From an uncultured Erysipelotrichaceae bacterium (GTDB taxonomy: Bacteria; Bacillota_I; Bacilli_A; Erysipelotrichales; Erysipelotrichaceae), in the NCBI GenBank assembly GCA_944326055.1, contig CALVCT010000058.1:1-48864 (forward strand): a DNA stretch of 48,864 bases, in the 5' to 3' direction. Under the pieces are notes generated by a model that was not told the DNA's origin, ran no database searches, and saw nothing but the letters and a program-made list of their open reading frames with translations. Below, piece after piece: positions 32,095 through 40,777 of this stretch. Position 1 is the stretch's first letter. Each line of letters begins with the position of its first letter. A program made the translations under genes and the position numbers.

Positions 32095-32820
32095 ATGGAA
32101 AGAGAAAAACTTATCGCCTTAGCTATCAAATACAAAGGCAATTATCGCATGCTTTATGAAGCACTTAGAAAAGGTGAAGATGCTCCTATGCCAAAAGATG
32201 TCGCTGCGATCACGATCTTTGATAAGGATTATCCTAAAAGACTAAGAGAGTTAGCCCTACCGCCACTAGTGCTTTTCTATCGGGGTGATCGTCGTCTCAT
32301 CAAAGAAGAGATGGTCGCGGTCATCGGCTCAAGAAAGATGGAGGACTATGCCTCTAGAGCCACAAAGGATCTTGTATCTTCTTTAAAAAAGCGTTACACA
32401 GTGATATCGGGTCTAGCTCTTGGTGTCGATGGCATGGCTCATCATTGTGCTTTGACCCATAAGACGATCGGTGTCATTGGTTGTGGTATCGATAGGATCT
32501 ATCCTGCCGCCAACAAAGAACTTTATGAAGCGATGTCCAAAAGACATCTCATCATCTCTGAGTATCCTGGTGATATAGCACCTAGGGCTGAACATTTCCC
32601 TTTTAGAAATCGTATCATCGCAGCTCTAGCTACAAAAGTTTTTGTGATGCAAGCTAGTCTTAGAAGCGGGACTTTCATCACTGTAAATGAAGCTATAGAA
32701 CTTGATAGAGAGATCTATGCTTTACCTTATGACATCTATGATGAGGCTGGAAAAGGGACGAATCTTTTGATCGAAGAGGGGGCAAGGATGATCTTACCGG
32801 ATGAGTTCGATAAGTATTGA
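32095..32820 (+). CDS. dprA: DNA-processing protein DprA (Smf)
   Basis: 241 aa; a Rossmann-like domain with VIGSRKMEDYA, VISGLALGVDGMAHHCAL, GCGIDRIYPAAN, PFRNRIIAALA and SGTFITVNEA. DprA loads RecA on incoming single-stranded DNA during transformation. The N-terminal SAM-like part is short and the C-terminal winged helix is absent. It is the first gene before topA-trmFO-xer as in Bacillus. The start lacks a ribosome-binding site. Confidence 0.94.
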   Translation: MEREKLIALAIKYKGNYRMLYEALRKGEDAPMPKDVAAITIFDKDYPKRLRELALPPLVLFYRGDRRLIKEEMVAVIGSRKMEDYASRATKDLVSSLKKRYTVISGLALGVDGMAHHCALTHKTIGVIGCGIDRIYPAANKELYEAMSKRHLIISEYPGDIAPRAEHFPFRNRIIAALATKVFVMQASLRSGTFITVNEAIELDREIYALPYDIYDEAGKGTNLLIEEGARMILPDEFDKY

Positions 32821-32874
32821 GTTTGCATTTTGAAGTATTGGTGATTATTATTATAGAAGTTTAGGAGAAAAAGT

Positions 32875-34884
32875 GTGAAGAATCTAGTTATTGTTGAATC
32901 GCCTTCAAAATCGAAGACGATCGAAAAATATCTTGGAAAAGATTATAAAGTCCTTTCATCGAAGGGACATATCAGAGATCTTGCGATCAAGGGTAAAGAG
33001 GGCCTCGGCGTCGATATCGAGAATGGTTTCACTCCGCAATATGTCATCTCAGATGATAAGAAAGACACGGTCAAGAAGCTTAAAGAAGAAGCTAAGAAAG
33101 CTGATAATATCTATCTAGCGACTGACCCGGATCGTGAGGGGGAAGCGATCTCATGGCATTTGGCCCAAGTCTTAGATCTCGATCTTGAAGCAAAAGATCG
33201 TATCGTTTTCAATGAGATCACGAAGACTGCTGTCCTGAATGCCTTAAAAGAGCCACGAGCGATAGATCTCGATCTTGTCCATTCACAAGAGACAAGACGT
33301 ATTCTTGACAGAATCATCGGTTTCAAGCTTTCAAAACTCTTACAGTCGAAGATCAAATCAAAGAGTGCTGGACGTGTCCAATCGATAGCGTTGAGAATGA
33401 TCTGTGATCGTGAAAAAGAGATACGCGCTTTCAAAGCTGAAGAATATTGGACGATCAAGGTCTTCTTCAATGAAGATGGTAAAGATTTTAGTGCCGATCT
33501 TTATAAAGTAGGAACTAAAAAAGCTGCTATCAAAAACAAAGAAGAAGCTGATGCGATCTTAGCAAGATCGAAAGATCCTTATCTGTTGAGCGATGTGAAG
33601 AAACAAGTCAAGCGTCGTCAAGCACGACTTCCTTTCATCACCTCTACTCTCCAACAAGAAGCTAGTACTAAACTTGGTTTTGGTGCGAAGAAGACGATGA
33701 TGATCGCCCAGATGCTATATGAGGGCATCGATATCGGAAGCGGTCCTCAAGGACTTATCACATATATGCGTACCGATTCGACTAGACTGTCTAATGATTT
33801 CATCAAAGCTGCTGATAGTTATATCGAAGAAAACTATGGTAAGGAATATATTGGCAAATACCGAGTAAAAAACGATGAAGGCGCTCAAGATGCTCATGAA
33901 GCTATTAGACCGACAAGTCTAGAGAACGATCCCGAGAAGATTAAGAGCTATCTAACGAATGATCAATATAAGCTCTATCGTTTCATCTACCATCGCGCTA
34001 TCGCCTCTTTGATGGCTGATGCGAAAAATGATGCGACGACTTATACTTTTACGACAGCTGATCTCACTTACCAAAGTACCGGTTCAGTACTTACATTCGA
34101 TGGCTTCCTCAAAGCTTATAATGAATATGACAGTTCGAAAGATACACCACTCCCACCAGTCAAAGAGGGATCAGAGCTGATCAGTAAAGATCTTAAAGCT
34201 GAACAGCACTTCACAGAGCCACCATCACGTTACACAGAAGCGCGTTTGATCAAGGCTTTAGAAGAGGAAGGCGTTGGTCGACCTTCGACTTACGCAACGA
34301 TCATCGATACGATCATCGCCCGCGCTTATGTCGAACTTAAGACAGCAAGCGAGAGCTCAAAGACCAAATATTTCTTCCCAACAGAGCAGGGTGAACTGAC
34401 GGATGAGAAGCTCAAAGAGTATTTTTCTAGTGTCATCAATATCAAATATACTGCCGAGATGGAAAAGGAGCTCGATGAGATAGCCAGCGGTAAAGAAGAC
34501 GGGCGCAAGGCTCTAGAAGATTTTTATGAGCGCTTTGATCCACTAGTCAAAGAAGCATATGAAAAGATGGATAAGAAAGCGCCAGAGTTCGTGGGTGAGA
34601 AATGTCCAGAGTGTGGGGGAGATCTCGTTTATCGTCAATCGCGCTATGGTAAGTTCATCTCCTGCAGCAATTACCCAAAATGTCGTTACACAGCTTCTAT
34701 AGAAAAGAAAGATAAAGAGGAGCCTGAACACACAGGTAAGATCTGTCCGGAATGTGGTGCGGAACTACTCAAGCGCAAATCGCGTTATGGTACTTATTTC
34801 CTTGGTTGTAGTAATTATCCTAAATGTAAACACATTGAAAATATCGATGGTGAGAAACCGAAATTCAAAAGAAGGAAGAAATGA
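32875..34884 (+). CDS. topA: DNA topoisomerase I
   Basis: 669 aa, type IA. It has a Toprim domain (VIVESPSKSKTIEKYLG; TDPDREGEAISWH), active-site Tyr297 in YMRTDSTRLS, VGRPSTYATII, and two C-terminal Cys4 zinc fingers (CPECGGDLVYR..CSNYPKC and CPECGAELLKR..CSNYPKC). It relaxes negative supercoils. The start is GTG with AGGAG 7 nt upstream. The stop overlaps trmFO. Confidence 0.97.
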   Translation: MKNLVIVESPSKSKTIEKYLGKDYKVLSSKGHIRDLAIKGKEGLGVDIENGFTPQYVISDDKKDTVKKLKEEAKKADNIYLATDPDREGEAISWHLAQVLDLDLEAKDRIVFNEITKTAVLNALKEPRAIDLDLVHSQETRRILDRIIGFKLSKLLQSKIKSKSAGRVQSIALRMICDREKEIRAFKAEEYWTIKVFFNEDGKDFSADLYKVGTKKAAIKNKEEADAILARSKDPYLLSDVKKQVKRRQARLPFITSTLQQEASTKLGFGAKKTMMIAQMLYEGIDIGSGPQGLITYMRTDSTRLSNDFIKAADSYIEENYGKEYIGKYRVKNDEGAQDAHEAIRPTSLENDPEKIKSYLTNDQYKLYRFIYHRAIASLMADAKNDATTYTFTTADLTYQSTGSVLTFDGFLKAYNEYDSSKDTPLPPVKEGSELISKDLKAEQHFTEPPSRYTEARLIKALEEEGVGRPSTYATIIDTIIARAYVELKTASESSKTKYFFPTEQGELTDEKLKEYFSSVINIKYTAEMEKELDEIASGKEDGRKALEDFYERFDPLVKEAYEKMDKKAPEFVGEKCPECGGDLVYRQSRYGKFISCSNYPKCRYTASIEKKDKEEPEHTGKICPECGAELLKRKSRYGTYFLGCSNYPKCKHIENIDGEKPKFKRRKK

Positions 34885-36179
34885 TGGAAGTGATCGTCAT
34901 TGGAGCTGGCCTAGCTGGCTCGGAAGCAGCTTGGCAGCTAGCTAAAAGAGGTGTCAAAGTCAAGCTGTATGAAAAAAAGAGAGTCGCAAGACATAGCGCT
35001 TTTAAGACGGATGACTTTGCTGAGCTGATCTGTTCTAATTCATTGCGCTCTAATAATATCGAGAATGCTGTTGGACTACTTAAAGAGGAGATGCGGCATC
35101 TCGATTCTTTGATCATGGAAGCTGCCGATAAAAACGCGATCGATGCCGGGAGTTCTTTAGCTTGTGATCGTGAAGGTTTCAGTAGTTATATCACAGAGAA
35201 ATTGCGCTCTCATCCAAATATCGAAGTCTTTGATGAAGAGGTCAAGAAGATCGATATAGATAAGCCAACGATCGTAGCTGCTGGTCCTTTATGTGAAGGG
35301 TCACTTTCGGAAGCTTTGGCTGAGTTGTGTGACAAACGATATCTCTATTTCTATGATGCGATATCACCGATCATCGAGAAAGATTCGATCGATATGTCAA
35401 AGGCATACTACAAGTCACGATATGATAAAGGTGAAGGCGATTATATCAATTGTCCGCTGACAAAAGAAGAGTTCGATGAATTCTATAAGACTTTGATCGC
35501 TGCTCCATGTATCGAAGTAAAAGAGATGGATAAAGAGATCTATTTTGAAGGCTGTATGCCTTTTGAGGTGATGGCTAAAAGAGGTAAAGAAACTTTACTT
35601 TTTGGTCCGATGAAGCCAGTAGGCCTAGAGTATGAAGGGAAAAGACCGTACGCTGTATGTCAGCTCAGACAAGATAATGCGATAAAGACACTTTACAATA
35701 TCGTTGGCTTTCAAACACATTTGACTTTTGGTGCACAAAAGGAAGTCTTATCAAAGATCCCTGCTTTAAAAAACGCACACATCGTCCGCTATGGTGTCAT
35801 GCATCGTAATACCTACATCGATGCTCCAAGAGTTCTAGATGCACATTACCAGATGATCAGACATCCTAATGTCTTTGTCGTTGGACAGATAGCTGGCGTT
35901 GAAGGCTATGTCGAAAGTGCAGCTAGTGGTCTGTATGGAGCTTTATCGATGGCTCAGTATCTAAAAGGCGCTGAGATAAAAGAGCTAGGGCAGGATACGA
36001 TCATTGGTTCGATGGCTCATTACATCTCTAATCCGACTATCGCAAAGCTTACACCGATGAATGCTAATTTCGGGATCTTTAGGACTGACGAACCATATAC
36101 AAAAAAAGACAAGCGTCAGGTCTTTGTAAGAGTGGCATTAGCTAATATCGATACATATAGGAAGGCTATCGATGGATGA
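34881..36179 (+). CDS. trmFO: Methylene-THF tRNA (uracil-54-C5)-methyltransferase TrmFO
   Basis: 432 aa. The FAD motif VIGAGLAGSEAAWQLA is at the N terminus, followed by ELICSNSLRSN, the cysteine-containing PFEVMAKRGKETLLFGPMKPVGL, and AGVEGYVESAASGL. It makes T54 in tRNA with folate as methyl donor. Two ATGs (34881, 34884) are possible. It overlaps xer by 8 nt. Confidence 0.96.
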   Translation: MMEVIVIGAGLAGSEAAWQLAKRGVKVKLYEKKRVARHSAFKTDDFAELICSNSLRSNNIENAVGLLKEEMRHLDSLIMEAADKNAIDAGSSLACDREGFSSYITEKLRSHPNIEVFDEEVKKIDIDKPTIVAAGPLCEGSLSEALAELCDKRYLYFYDAISPIIEKDSIDMSKAYYKSRYDKGEGDYINCPLTKEEFDEFYKTLIAAPCIEVKEMDKEIYFEGCMPFEVMAKRGKETLLFGPMKPVGLEYEGKRPYAVCQLRQDNAIKTLYNIVGFQTHLTFGAQKEVLSKIPALKNAHIVRYGVMHRNTYIDAPRVLDAHYQMIRHPNVFVVGQIAGVEGYVESAASGLYGALSMAQYLKGAEIKELGQDTIIGSMAHYISNPTIAKLTPMNANFGIFRTDEPYTKKDKRQVFVRVALANIDTYRKAIDG

Positions 36180-37077
36180 ATATCTTGAAAGCTATCTAAG
36201 CTATCTCAAAGATAGTCATACGGGATCGAAGCATACTTACGAAGCTTATCATCGTGATATTGGACGCTTTCTTAACTTCTTAGAAGATCAAAAGATCGAT
36301 GATCTAGCGAAAGTAGACAAAGAAGTGATCTTTTCTTATGTCGAAGTCTTACGCAGTGGTAAGATCACCAAGGGGAAGATCTCAGATGCGACTTTTTCAA
36401 GATCGATGTCTGCTCTGAGATCTTTCTTTCGCTATCTGTGTCGTATCGATGTCACTCAAAATGATCCGACTGCTTCTTTTAGAGGAGCTAAGTTAAAAAG
36501 ACCTCTACCTGATGTCCTCTCTTTTGATCAGATCACGAGACTTTTTGATGTCTTTGATTTGAAGAAGCCTAAGGACTTAAGAGATAGGGCGATCTTAGAG
36601 ACGATCTATGCTTGTGGACTTAGAGTCAGTGAGTGTGCTGGCCTTGATCTTGATAAGATCGATTTTGACAGTATGATCGTTCGCGTCCGTGGTAAAGGTA
36701 ACAAAGAGCGCATCGTTCCGTTTTATCCGCGCCTCAAGGAGATCTTGTTGTCTTATATTCGAGAATATCGGAATAATTATGCTTTGGATGATGGAGCCCT
36801 CTTTCTCAATCAAAAGGGTAAACGTATCTCCAGCCGTTTTATTGAGATGATGCTCGATGAAAAAGCTAAAGAAGCAGGGCTTAAAGTCAATGTCCATCCA
36901 CATGTCTTACGCCATTCTTTTGCGACACATCTTTTAGACAATGGAGCAGACCTCAGAGTCGTACAAGAACTATTAGGACATGAGAATCTATCGACGACAC
37001 AGCTATACACTCATTTGACAGTCGACAGACTAAAAGAGACAGTCAAAAAAGCTCATCCACATAAAAAGAACTTATAG
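36172..37077 (+). CDS. Tyrosine recombinase XerC/XerD family
   Basis: 301 aa with an N-terminal SAM-like core-binding domain (1-105) and a complete catalytic set: Arg151, Lys175, His244-x-x-Arg247, His270 and Tyr279. Such enzymes resolve chromosome dimers at dif. The topA-trmFO-xer order matches Bacillus codV (xerC). Which Xer paralogue it is cannot be settled without the other copy, so no symbol is given. No dif-like site is recognised nearby. Confidence 0.92.
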   Translation: MDEYLESYLSYLKDSHTGSKHTYEAYHRDIGRFLNFLEDQKIDDLAKVDKEVIFSYVEVLRSGKITKGKISDATFSRSMSALRSFFRYLCRIDVTQNDPTASFRGAKLKRPLPDVLSFDQITRLFDVFDLKKPKDLRDRAILETIYACGLRVSECAGLDLDKIDFDSMIVRVRGKGNKERIVPFYPRLKEILLSYIREYRNNYALDDGALFLNQKGKRISSRFIEMMLDEKAKEAGLKVNVHPHVLRHSFATHLLDNGADLRVVQELLGHENLSTTQLYTHLTVDRLKETVKKAHPHKKNL

Positions 37078-37103
37078 TATAATCTCTCTATGAAAGAGAT
37101 TAT
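37078..37103 (+). promoter_or_regulatory. -10 box and 9-bp palindrome across the ppaC start
   Basis: TATAAT (37078-37083) lies 6 nt before ATG 37090, predicting a leaderless transcript. ATAATCTCT (37079-37087) and AGAGATTAT (37095-37103) form a perfect inverted repeat with a 7-nt centre containing the ATG. It lacks a T-run. It could be an operator or an mRNA hairpin occluding the start. Confidence 0.5.
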
Positions 37104-38715
37104 CTATATCATCGGACATAAGAATCCGGACACTGACTCGATCGCCAGTGCTTTGGCTTACGCAGATCTTAAAAGACAATTAGGTCAAGAAGCTCTGGCT
37201 TGCCGTTTGGGTACACTTAATGAAGAGACTAAGTTTGCAACGCGATATTTTGATATCGAAGCTCCTGAGCTAATGATAGATGCAAGATCGATGCTCAAAG
37301 ATATCAAATTAGATGAGCCAGTCTTCATCGATAAAGATGATACGATCAATGACGCATATCATAAGGTCATGAAGACCAATTCCAAGACACTCTATGTAAA
37401 GGATAAGAAGGATAGGTTTTTAGGTATCGTCTCGATGGGCGATCTAGCAAGTCTAAGGATCAAATCAAAAGCACAAAGGACACGTTTCATGCGCTATGCG
37501 ACACTTAAGACATTAGCTCATGATCTAAAAGGCAAGATCATCAACGATGCTCCTTTTAAGACAAGTGGTGAGATCCAAATGGTCACAAAGACTTCTCTTG
37601 AAAACCTCAAAGACGCGATCCAAGAGACGATAGCTATCGTCACAGATAATGAAGGCTTGCAAGCAGAAGTGATCGATAAGAAGCCAGCTGTCATGATCAT
37701 CGGTTTTGGTATGCGTCCAAGTGAGGTGGTGATCAAAAAAGCCAAAGAGAAAGCTATACCTATCATCGTCTCTAAGATGGCGCCGATCGAGATGATCAGG
37801 ATCATCTATGAGGCTATCAGTGTCAAATATATCATGTCTAAAGATATCATCGCTTACCACATCGATGATTATGTCGAAGATGTTGCGGCAGAGATCGCCA
37901 CGACACGTTTTAGAGCCTATCCTGTCATCGATGATAAGGGCTCTGTCGTCGCTTCTTTGTCACGCTTCCATCTCTTTCGCTATCCTAAAAAGAAGTTTAT
38001 TTTGGTCGATCACAGTTCATTGTCTCAAACGATCGACAATATCGATAAAGCAGAGATCAAAGAGATCATCGATCATCATCATATCGGCAATGTCGAGACA
38101 AAACGTCCGATCTTTTATCGCAATGAATGCACAGGCTGTACAGCGACGATCATCTATCATCTTTATTTAGAGAATGGCATATTGCCAGATCGCAAGATCG
38201 CTGGAATGATGCTCAGTGCTATCATCTCTGATACGCTTTATTTTAAATCAGAGACGACGACTGATAAAGATCGCTTGGCTGCAAGATCACTAGCTAAGAT
38301 CGCTGACGTTAAGCTTGAAGAGTATGCTAGTGAGTTTTTGGCTTCATCAGTCAATCTTAAGGACGGCGATGTGAAAGATCTTCTAAAAAGCGATCTCAAA
38401 GCTTATGAGTTTGCCGGACATAAGATCGTCGTTGGGCAGACTAACTACCAGAATATCGAAGATATCCAACTTAGGATCAAAGATTTTGAGGTAGCGATGC
38501 AAGATGAACTAGAAGCCAAAGGTTATGATCTTATCGTGATGATGTTTACACACGTCTTAGCTGAAGGAACGATGTTTATGTATTATGGCAAACTTGCCAA
38601 GATCATGCCACAGATCATTGAGTCATCTTTCGATGAGCACAGTGGCTATGATCATAAGATCATGTCTCGCAAGCAACAACTCATCCCGGCAATATCTGAG
38701 ATCTTGGAGAGATGA
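37090..38715 (+). CDS. ppaC: Manganese-dependent inorganic pyrophosphatase with CBS and DRTGG domains
   Basis: 541 aa, family II pyrophosphatase. The DHH part starts GHKNPDTDSIASALAYAD and resumes with LVDHSSLSQ and IIDHHHIGN. In between (about 70-300) sit a CBS domain, a DRTGG domain (roughly 185-245) and a second CBS domain (MSKDIIAYHIDDYVEDV). A C-terminal DHHA2 domain completes it. In characterised CBS-PPases adenine nucleotides control activity, and DRTGG-bearing forms respond to diadenosine polyphosphates. It occupies the place of hslVU-codY of Bacillus. Confidence 0.94.
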   Translation: MKEIIYIIGHKNPDTDSIASALAYADLKRQLGQEALACRLGTLNEETKFATRYFDIEAPELMIDARSMLKDIKLDEPVFIDKDDTINDAYHKVMKTNSKTLYVKDKKDRFLGIVSMGDLASLRIKSKAQRTRFMRYATLKTLAHDLKGKIINDAPFKTSGEIQMVTKTSLENLKDAIQETIAIVTDNEGLQAEVIDKKPAVMIIGFGMRPSEVVIKKAKEKAIPIIVSKMAPIEMIRIIYEAISVKYIMSKDIIAYHIDDYVEDVAAEIATTRFRAYPVIDDKGSVVASLSRFHLFRYPKKKFILVDHSSLSQTIDNIDKAEIKEIIDHHHIGNVETKRPIFYRNECTGCTATIIYHLYLENGILPDRKIAGMMLSAIISDTLYFKSETTTDKDRLAARSLAKIADVKLEEYASEFLASSVNLKDGDVKDLLKSDLKAYEFAGHKIVVGQTNYQNIEDIQLRIKDFEVAMQDELEAKGYDLIVMMFTHVLAEGTMFMYYGKLAKIMPQIIESSFDEHSGYDHKIMSRKQQLIPAISEILER

Positions 38716-38759
38716 TACTGAGAAAAAGTTAGAAATTGCTTTTATTTATAATGATACTT

Positions 38760-38768
38760 TGCTACAAT
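38760..38768 (+). promoter_or_regulatory. Extended -10 promoter of rpsB-tsf
   Basis: TGCTACAAT with the hexamer at 38763-38768. No good -35 is found at 17 bp; TTGCTT lies 21 bp upstream. Predicted start about 38775, giving a leader of about 100 nt. Confidence 0.6.
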
Positions 38769-38774
38769 GTTAGG

Positions 38775-38877
38775 GCGCTTGGGCGCAAATACACACACTA
38801 TGGATCCATCATTCCGTGCCTTTTAGGTTAATGATGTTCGAAGTAGTGGCGGAGTAACGGAAAGAGAGGAAAATAGA
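38775..38877 (+). ncRNA. Structured rpsB leader, candidate S2 autoregulatory element
   Basis: The leader holds GCGC-TTGG-GCGC at its 5' end (38775-38786) and a longer arm CATCATT (38807-38813) / AATGATG (38830-38836) capped by CC-TTTTA-GG. TTCCGT (38812-38817) could instead pair with ACGGAA near 38857, which would compete with that arm. Such alternatives are typical of ribosomal protein leaders. I cannot match it to a named family. Confidence 0.45.
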
Positions 38878-39834
38878 TTGACACAATTAGTAACAATGCG
38901 CAAGCTTTTGGAGAATGGTGTCCATTTCGGTCATCAGACTAGAAGATGGGATCCAAAATGCAAGCCAAACATCTATGCTGCAAAAAACGGCATCTACATC
39001 ATCAACTTAGAAAAGACTCTTGAAAGTCTACAGGTCGCTTATGACAAGATGAAAGAGATCGCTGAGAAGGGTGGAAAAGTTCTATTTGTCGGAACGAAGA
39101 AACAAGCTCAACAGATCATCTTAGATGAAGCACTAAGAAGTGGTAGCTTCTATGTCAACCAAAGATGGTTAGGTGGCACACTCACAAACTTCAGAACGAT
39201 CCAAAAGAGGATCAAACGTCTACTTGAGATCGAAGAACTCGAAGCTTCAGGAACGATCAATGTCTATCCTAAAAAAGAGATCGCTCAGATCCGTAAGGAA
39301 GCAGCGAGACTTGAGAACTTCTTAGGTGGCATCAAGGAGATGAAGAAGTTACCTGATGCGATCGTCGTCGTCGATCCAACAGAAGAATACAACGCTGTAC
39401 TTGAAGCAAGAAAGCTCAATATCCCAGTATTCGGTCTCTGTGATACGAATTGCGATCCTAATAAATTAGATTATGCTATCCCAGCAAACGATGATGCGAT
39501 CAAATCGATCAAGCTCATGATGTCTTTATTAGCTGATGCGATCGTTGAGACAAAAGGCGGTATCTTACAAGATGCATACCAAGAGGGTGATGATGTTCAA
39601 GATATCACGATGTCAGATGTCATCGTCAGTGTTGAGAAACACGCTGAGGAACAAGAAAGACGTCGTCGTCAAAGAAATGAAGAAAGACGTCGCAACAACG
39701 GACCACGTCGCTACAATTCTGAAAGACGTTTCGTCGCAAGAAAAGAAGAAAAGACAGAAGAGCCAAAGGCAGAAGAAGTAAAGACTGAAGCTGCTGAAGC
39801 TCAGGTCGAAGTCAAAGAAGAAAAAGGAGAATAA
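38878..39834 (+). CDS. rpsB: 30S ribosomal protein S2
   Basis: 318 aa. The start is TTG 38878, with AGAGG 8 nt upstream; the resulting N terminus [19 protein letters not shown] aligns with other S2 proteins. The core ([63 protein letters not shown]) is followed by a tail of about 75 residues, first Arg-rich ([18 protein letters not shown]) then Lys/Glu-rich. Most S2 proteins are about 250 aa. It overlaps the first possible tsf codon. Confidence 0.96.
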   Translation: MTQLVTMRKLLENGVHFGHQTRRWDPKCKPNIYAAKNGIYIINLEKTLESLQVAYDKMKEIAEKGGKVLFVGTKKQAQQIILDEALRSGSFYVNQRWLGGTLTNFRTIQKRIKRLLEIEELEASGTINVYPKKEIAQIRKEAARLENFLGGIKEMKKLPDAIVVVDPTEEYNAVLEARKLNIPVFGLCDTNCDPNKLDYAIPANDDAIKSIKLMMSLLADAIVETKGGILQDAYQEGDDVQDITMSDVIVSVEKHAEEQERRRRQRNEERRRNNGPRRYNSERRFVARKEEKTEEPKAEEVKTEAAEAQVEVKEEKGE

Positions 39835-39836
39835 TG

Positions 39837-40727
39837 ATGGCGATCACTGCACAACAAGTCAAAGATCTTAGAGAACGTACCGGTGCTGGTATGATGGATT
39901 GTAAGAAAGCTCTCACAGAATGTGATGGTGATATCGATAAAGCTATCGACTGGCTACGTGAAAAGGGTATCGCTAAGGCAGCAAAGAAAGAATCAAGGAT
40001 CGCTGCTGAGGGTCTTTCAAAAGTCGTCGTCGATGGTAATAAGGCTTGTATGGTTGAGATCAATACAGAGACAGACTTTGTCTCAAAGAACGATCATTTC
40101 CTCAAGCTCTTAGATACGACAGCGAATGCGATCTTACACAGCGATGCTAAAAACAATGAAGAAGCATTAGCCCTAGTCGTCGATGGTAAGACGCTAGGAG
40201 ATCTCTTCATCGAAGCTATCTCAACGATAGGTGAAAAGATCACTCTAAGAAGGTTTGAGGTCTTAGAGAAGAGCGATGCAGATACATTTGGTGTCTACAT
40301 GCACAACGGTGGTCAGATCAGTGTCTGCCTCATCCTTGAAGGATCAAGTGATGAGCAAGTTGCTAAGCATATGGCGATGCAAGTCGCGTCGATGGCTCCA
40401 TCTTATGTCTCACGCGATGATATGCCTCAGGACGTCGTCGATCATGAACGAGCTATCCAAACAGAGATCGTCAAAAACGATGAGAAGTTAGCTGGTAAAC
40501 CTGAAAAGGTCTTGGCTGGTATCATCGAAGGCAAGGTCTCCAAGAGCTTACAAGACATGTGTTTAGTCGATCAGATCTACTTCTTAGAGCCTGATAAGAA
40601 ATGTGGACAGTACCTCAAAGAACAAGGTACGAAGGTCGCTAAGTTCACAAGATATCTAGTCGGTGAAGGTCTTGAAAAGCGTGAAGAGAACTTCGCTGAA
40701 GAAGTAGCGAAGCAGATCGGTCAATAA
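39837..40727 (+). CDS. tsf: Elongation factor Ts
   Basis: The guanine nucleotide exchange factor for EF-Tu, 296 aa. The N-terminal UBA-like domain MAITAQQVKDLRERTGAGMMDCKKAL is followed by the core TDFV motif in INTETDFVSKND. ATG 39837 has AGGAG 7 nt upstream; ATG 39834, overlapping the rpsB stop, is only 4 nt away. It ends at a terminator. Confidence 0.96.
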   Translation: MAITAQQVKDLRERTGAGMMDCKKALTECDGDIDKAIDWLREKGIAKAAKKESRIAAEGLSKVVVDGNKACMVEINTETDFVSKNDHFLKLLDTTANAILHSDAKNNEEALALVVDGKTLGDLFIEAISTIGEKITLRRFEVLEKSDADTFGVYMHNGGQISVCLILEGSSDEQVAKHMAMQVASMAPSYVSRDDMPQDVVDHERAIQTEIVKNDEKLAGKPEKVLAGIIEGKVSKSLQDMCLVDQIYFLEPDKKCGQYLKEQGTKVAKFTRYLVGEGLEKREENFAEEVAKQIGQ

Positions 40728-40732
40728 TCATA

Positions 40733-40763
40733 AAGGGGGACATATTTTTGTCCTTCTTTTTTT
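40733..40763 (+). terminator. Terminator after tsf
   Basis: AAGGGGGACA (40733-40742) / TGTCCTTCTT (40749-40758), 10 bp with two G-U pairs, followed by a T-run to 40763. pyrH begins 15 nt later with its own AGGAG. Confidence 0.8.
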
Positions 40764-40777
40764 AAAAAGGAGTATTA

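Noticed and set aside
37079-37103. Terminator of xer
   Set aside because: The inverted repeat has no T-tract on either strand and straddles the next start codon, so an operator or start-occluding hairpin fits better.
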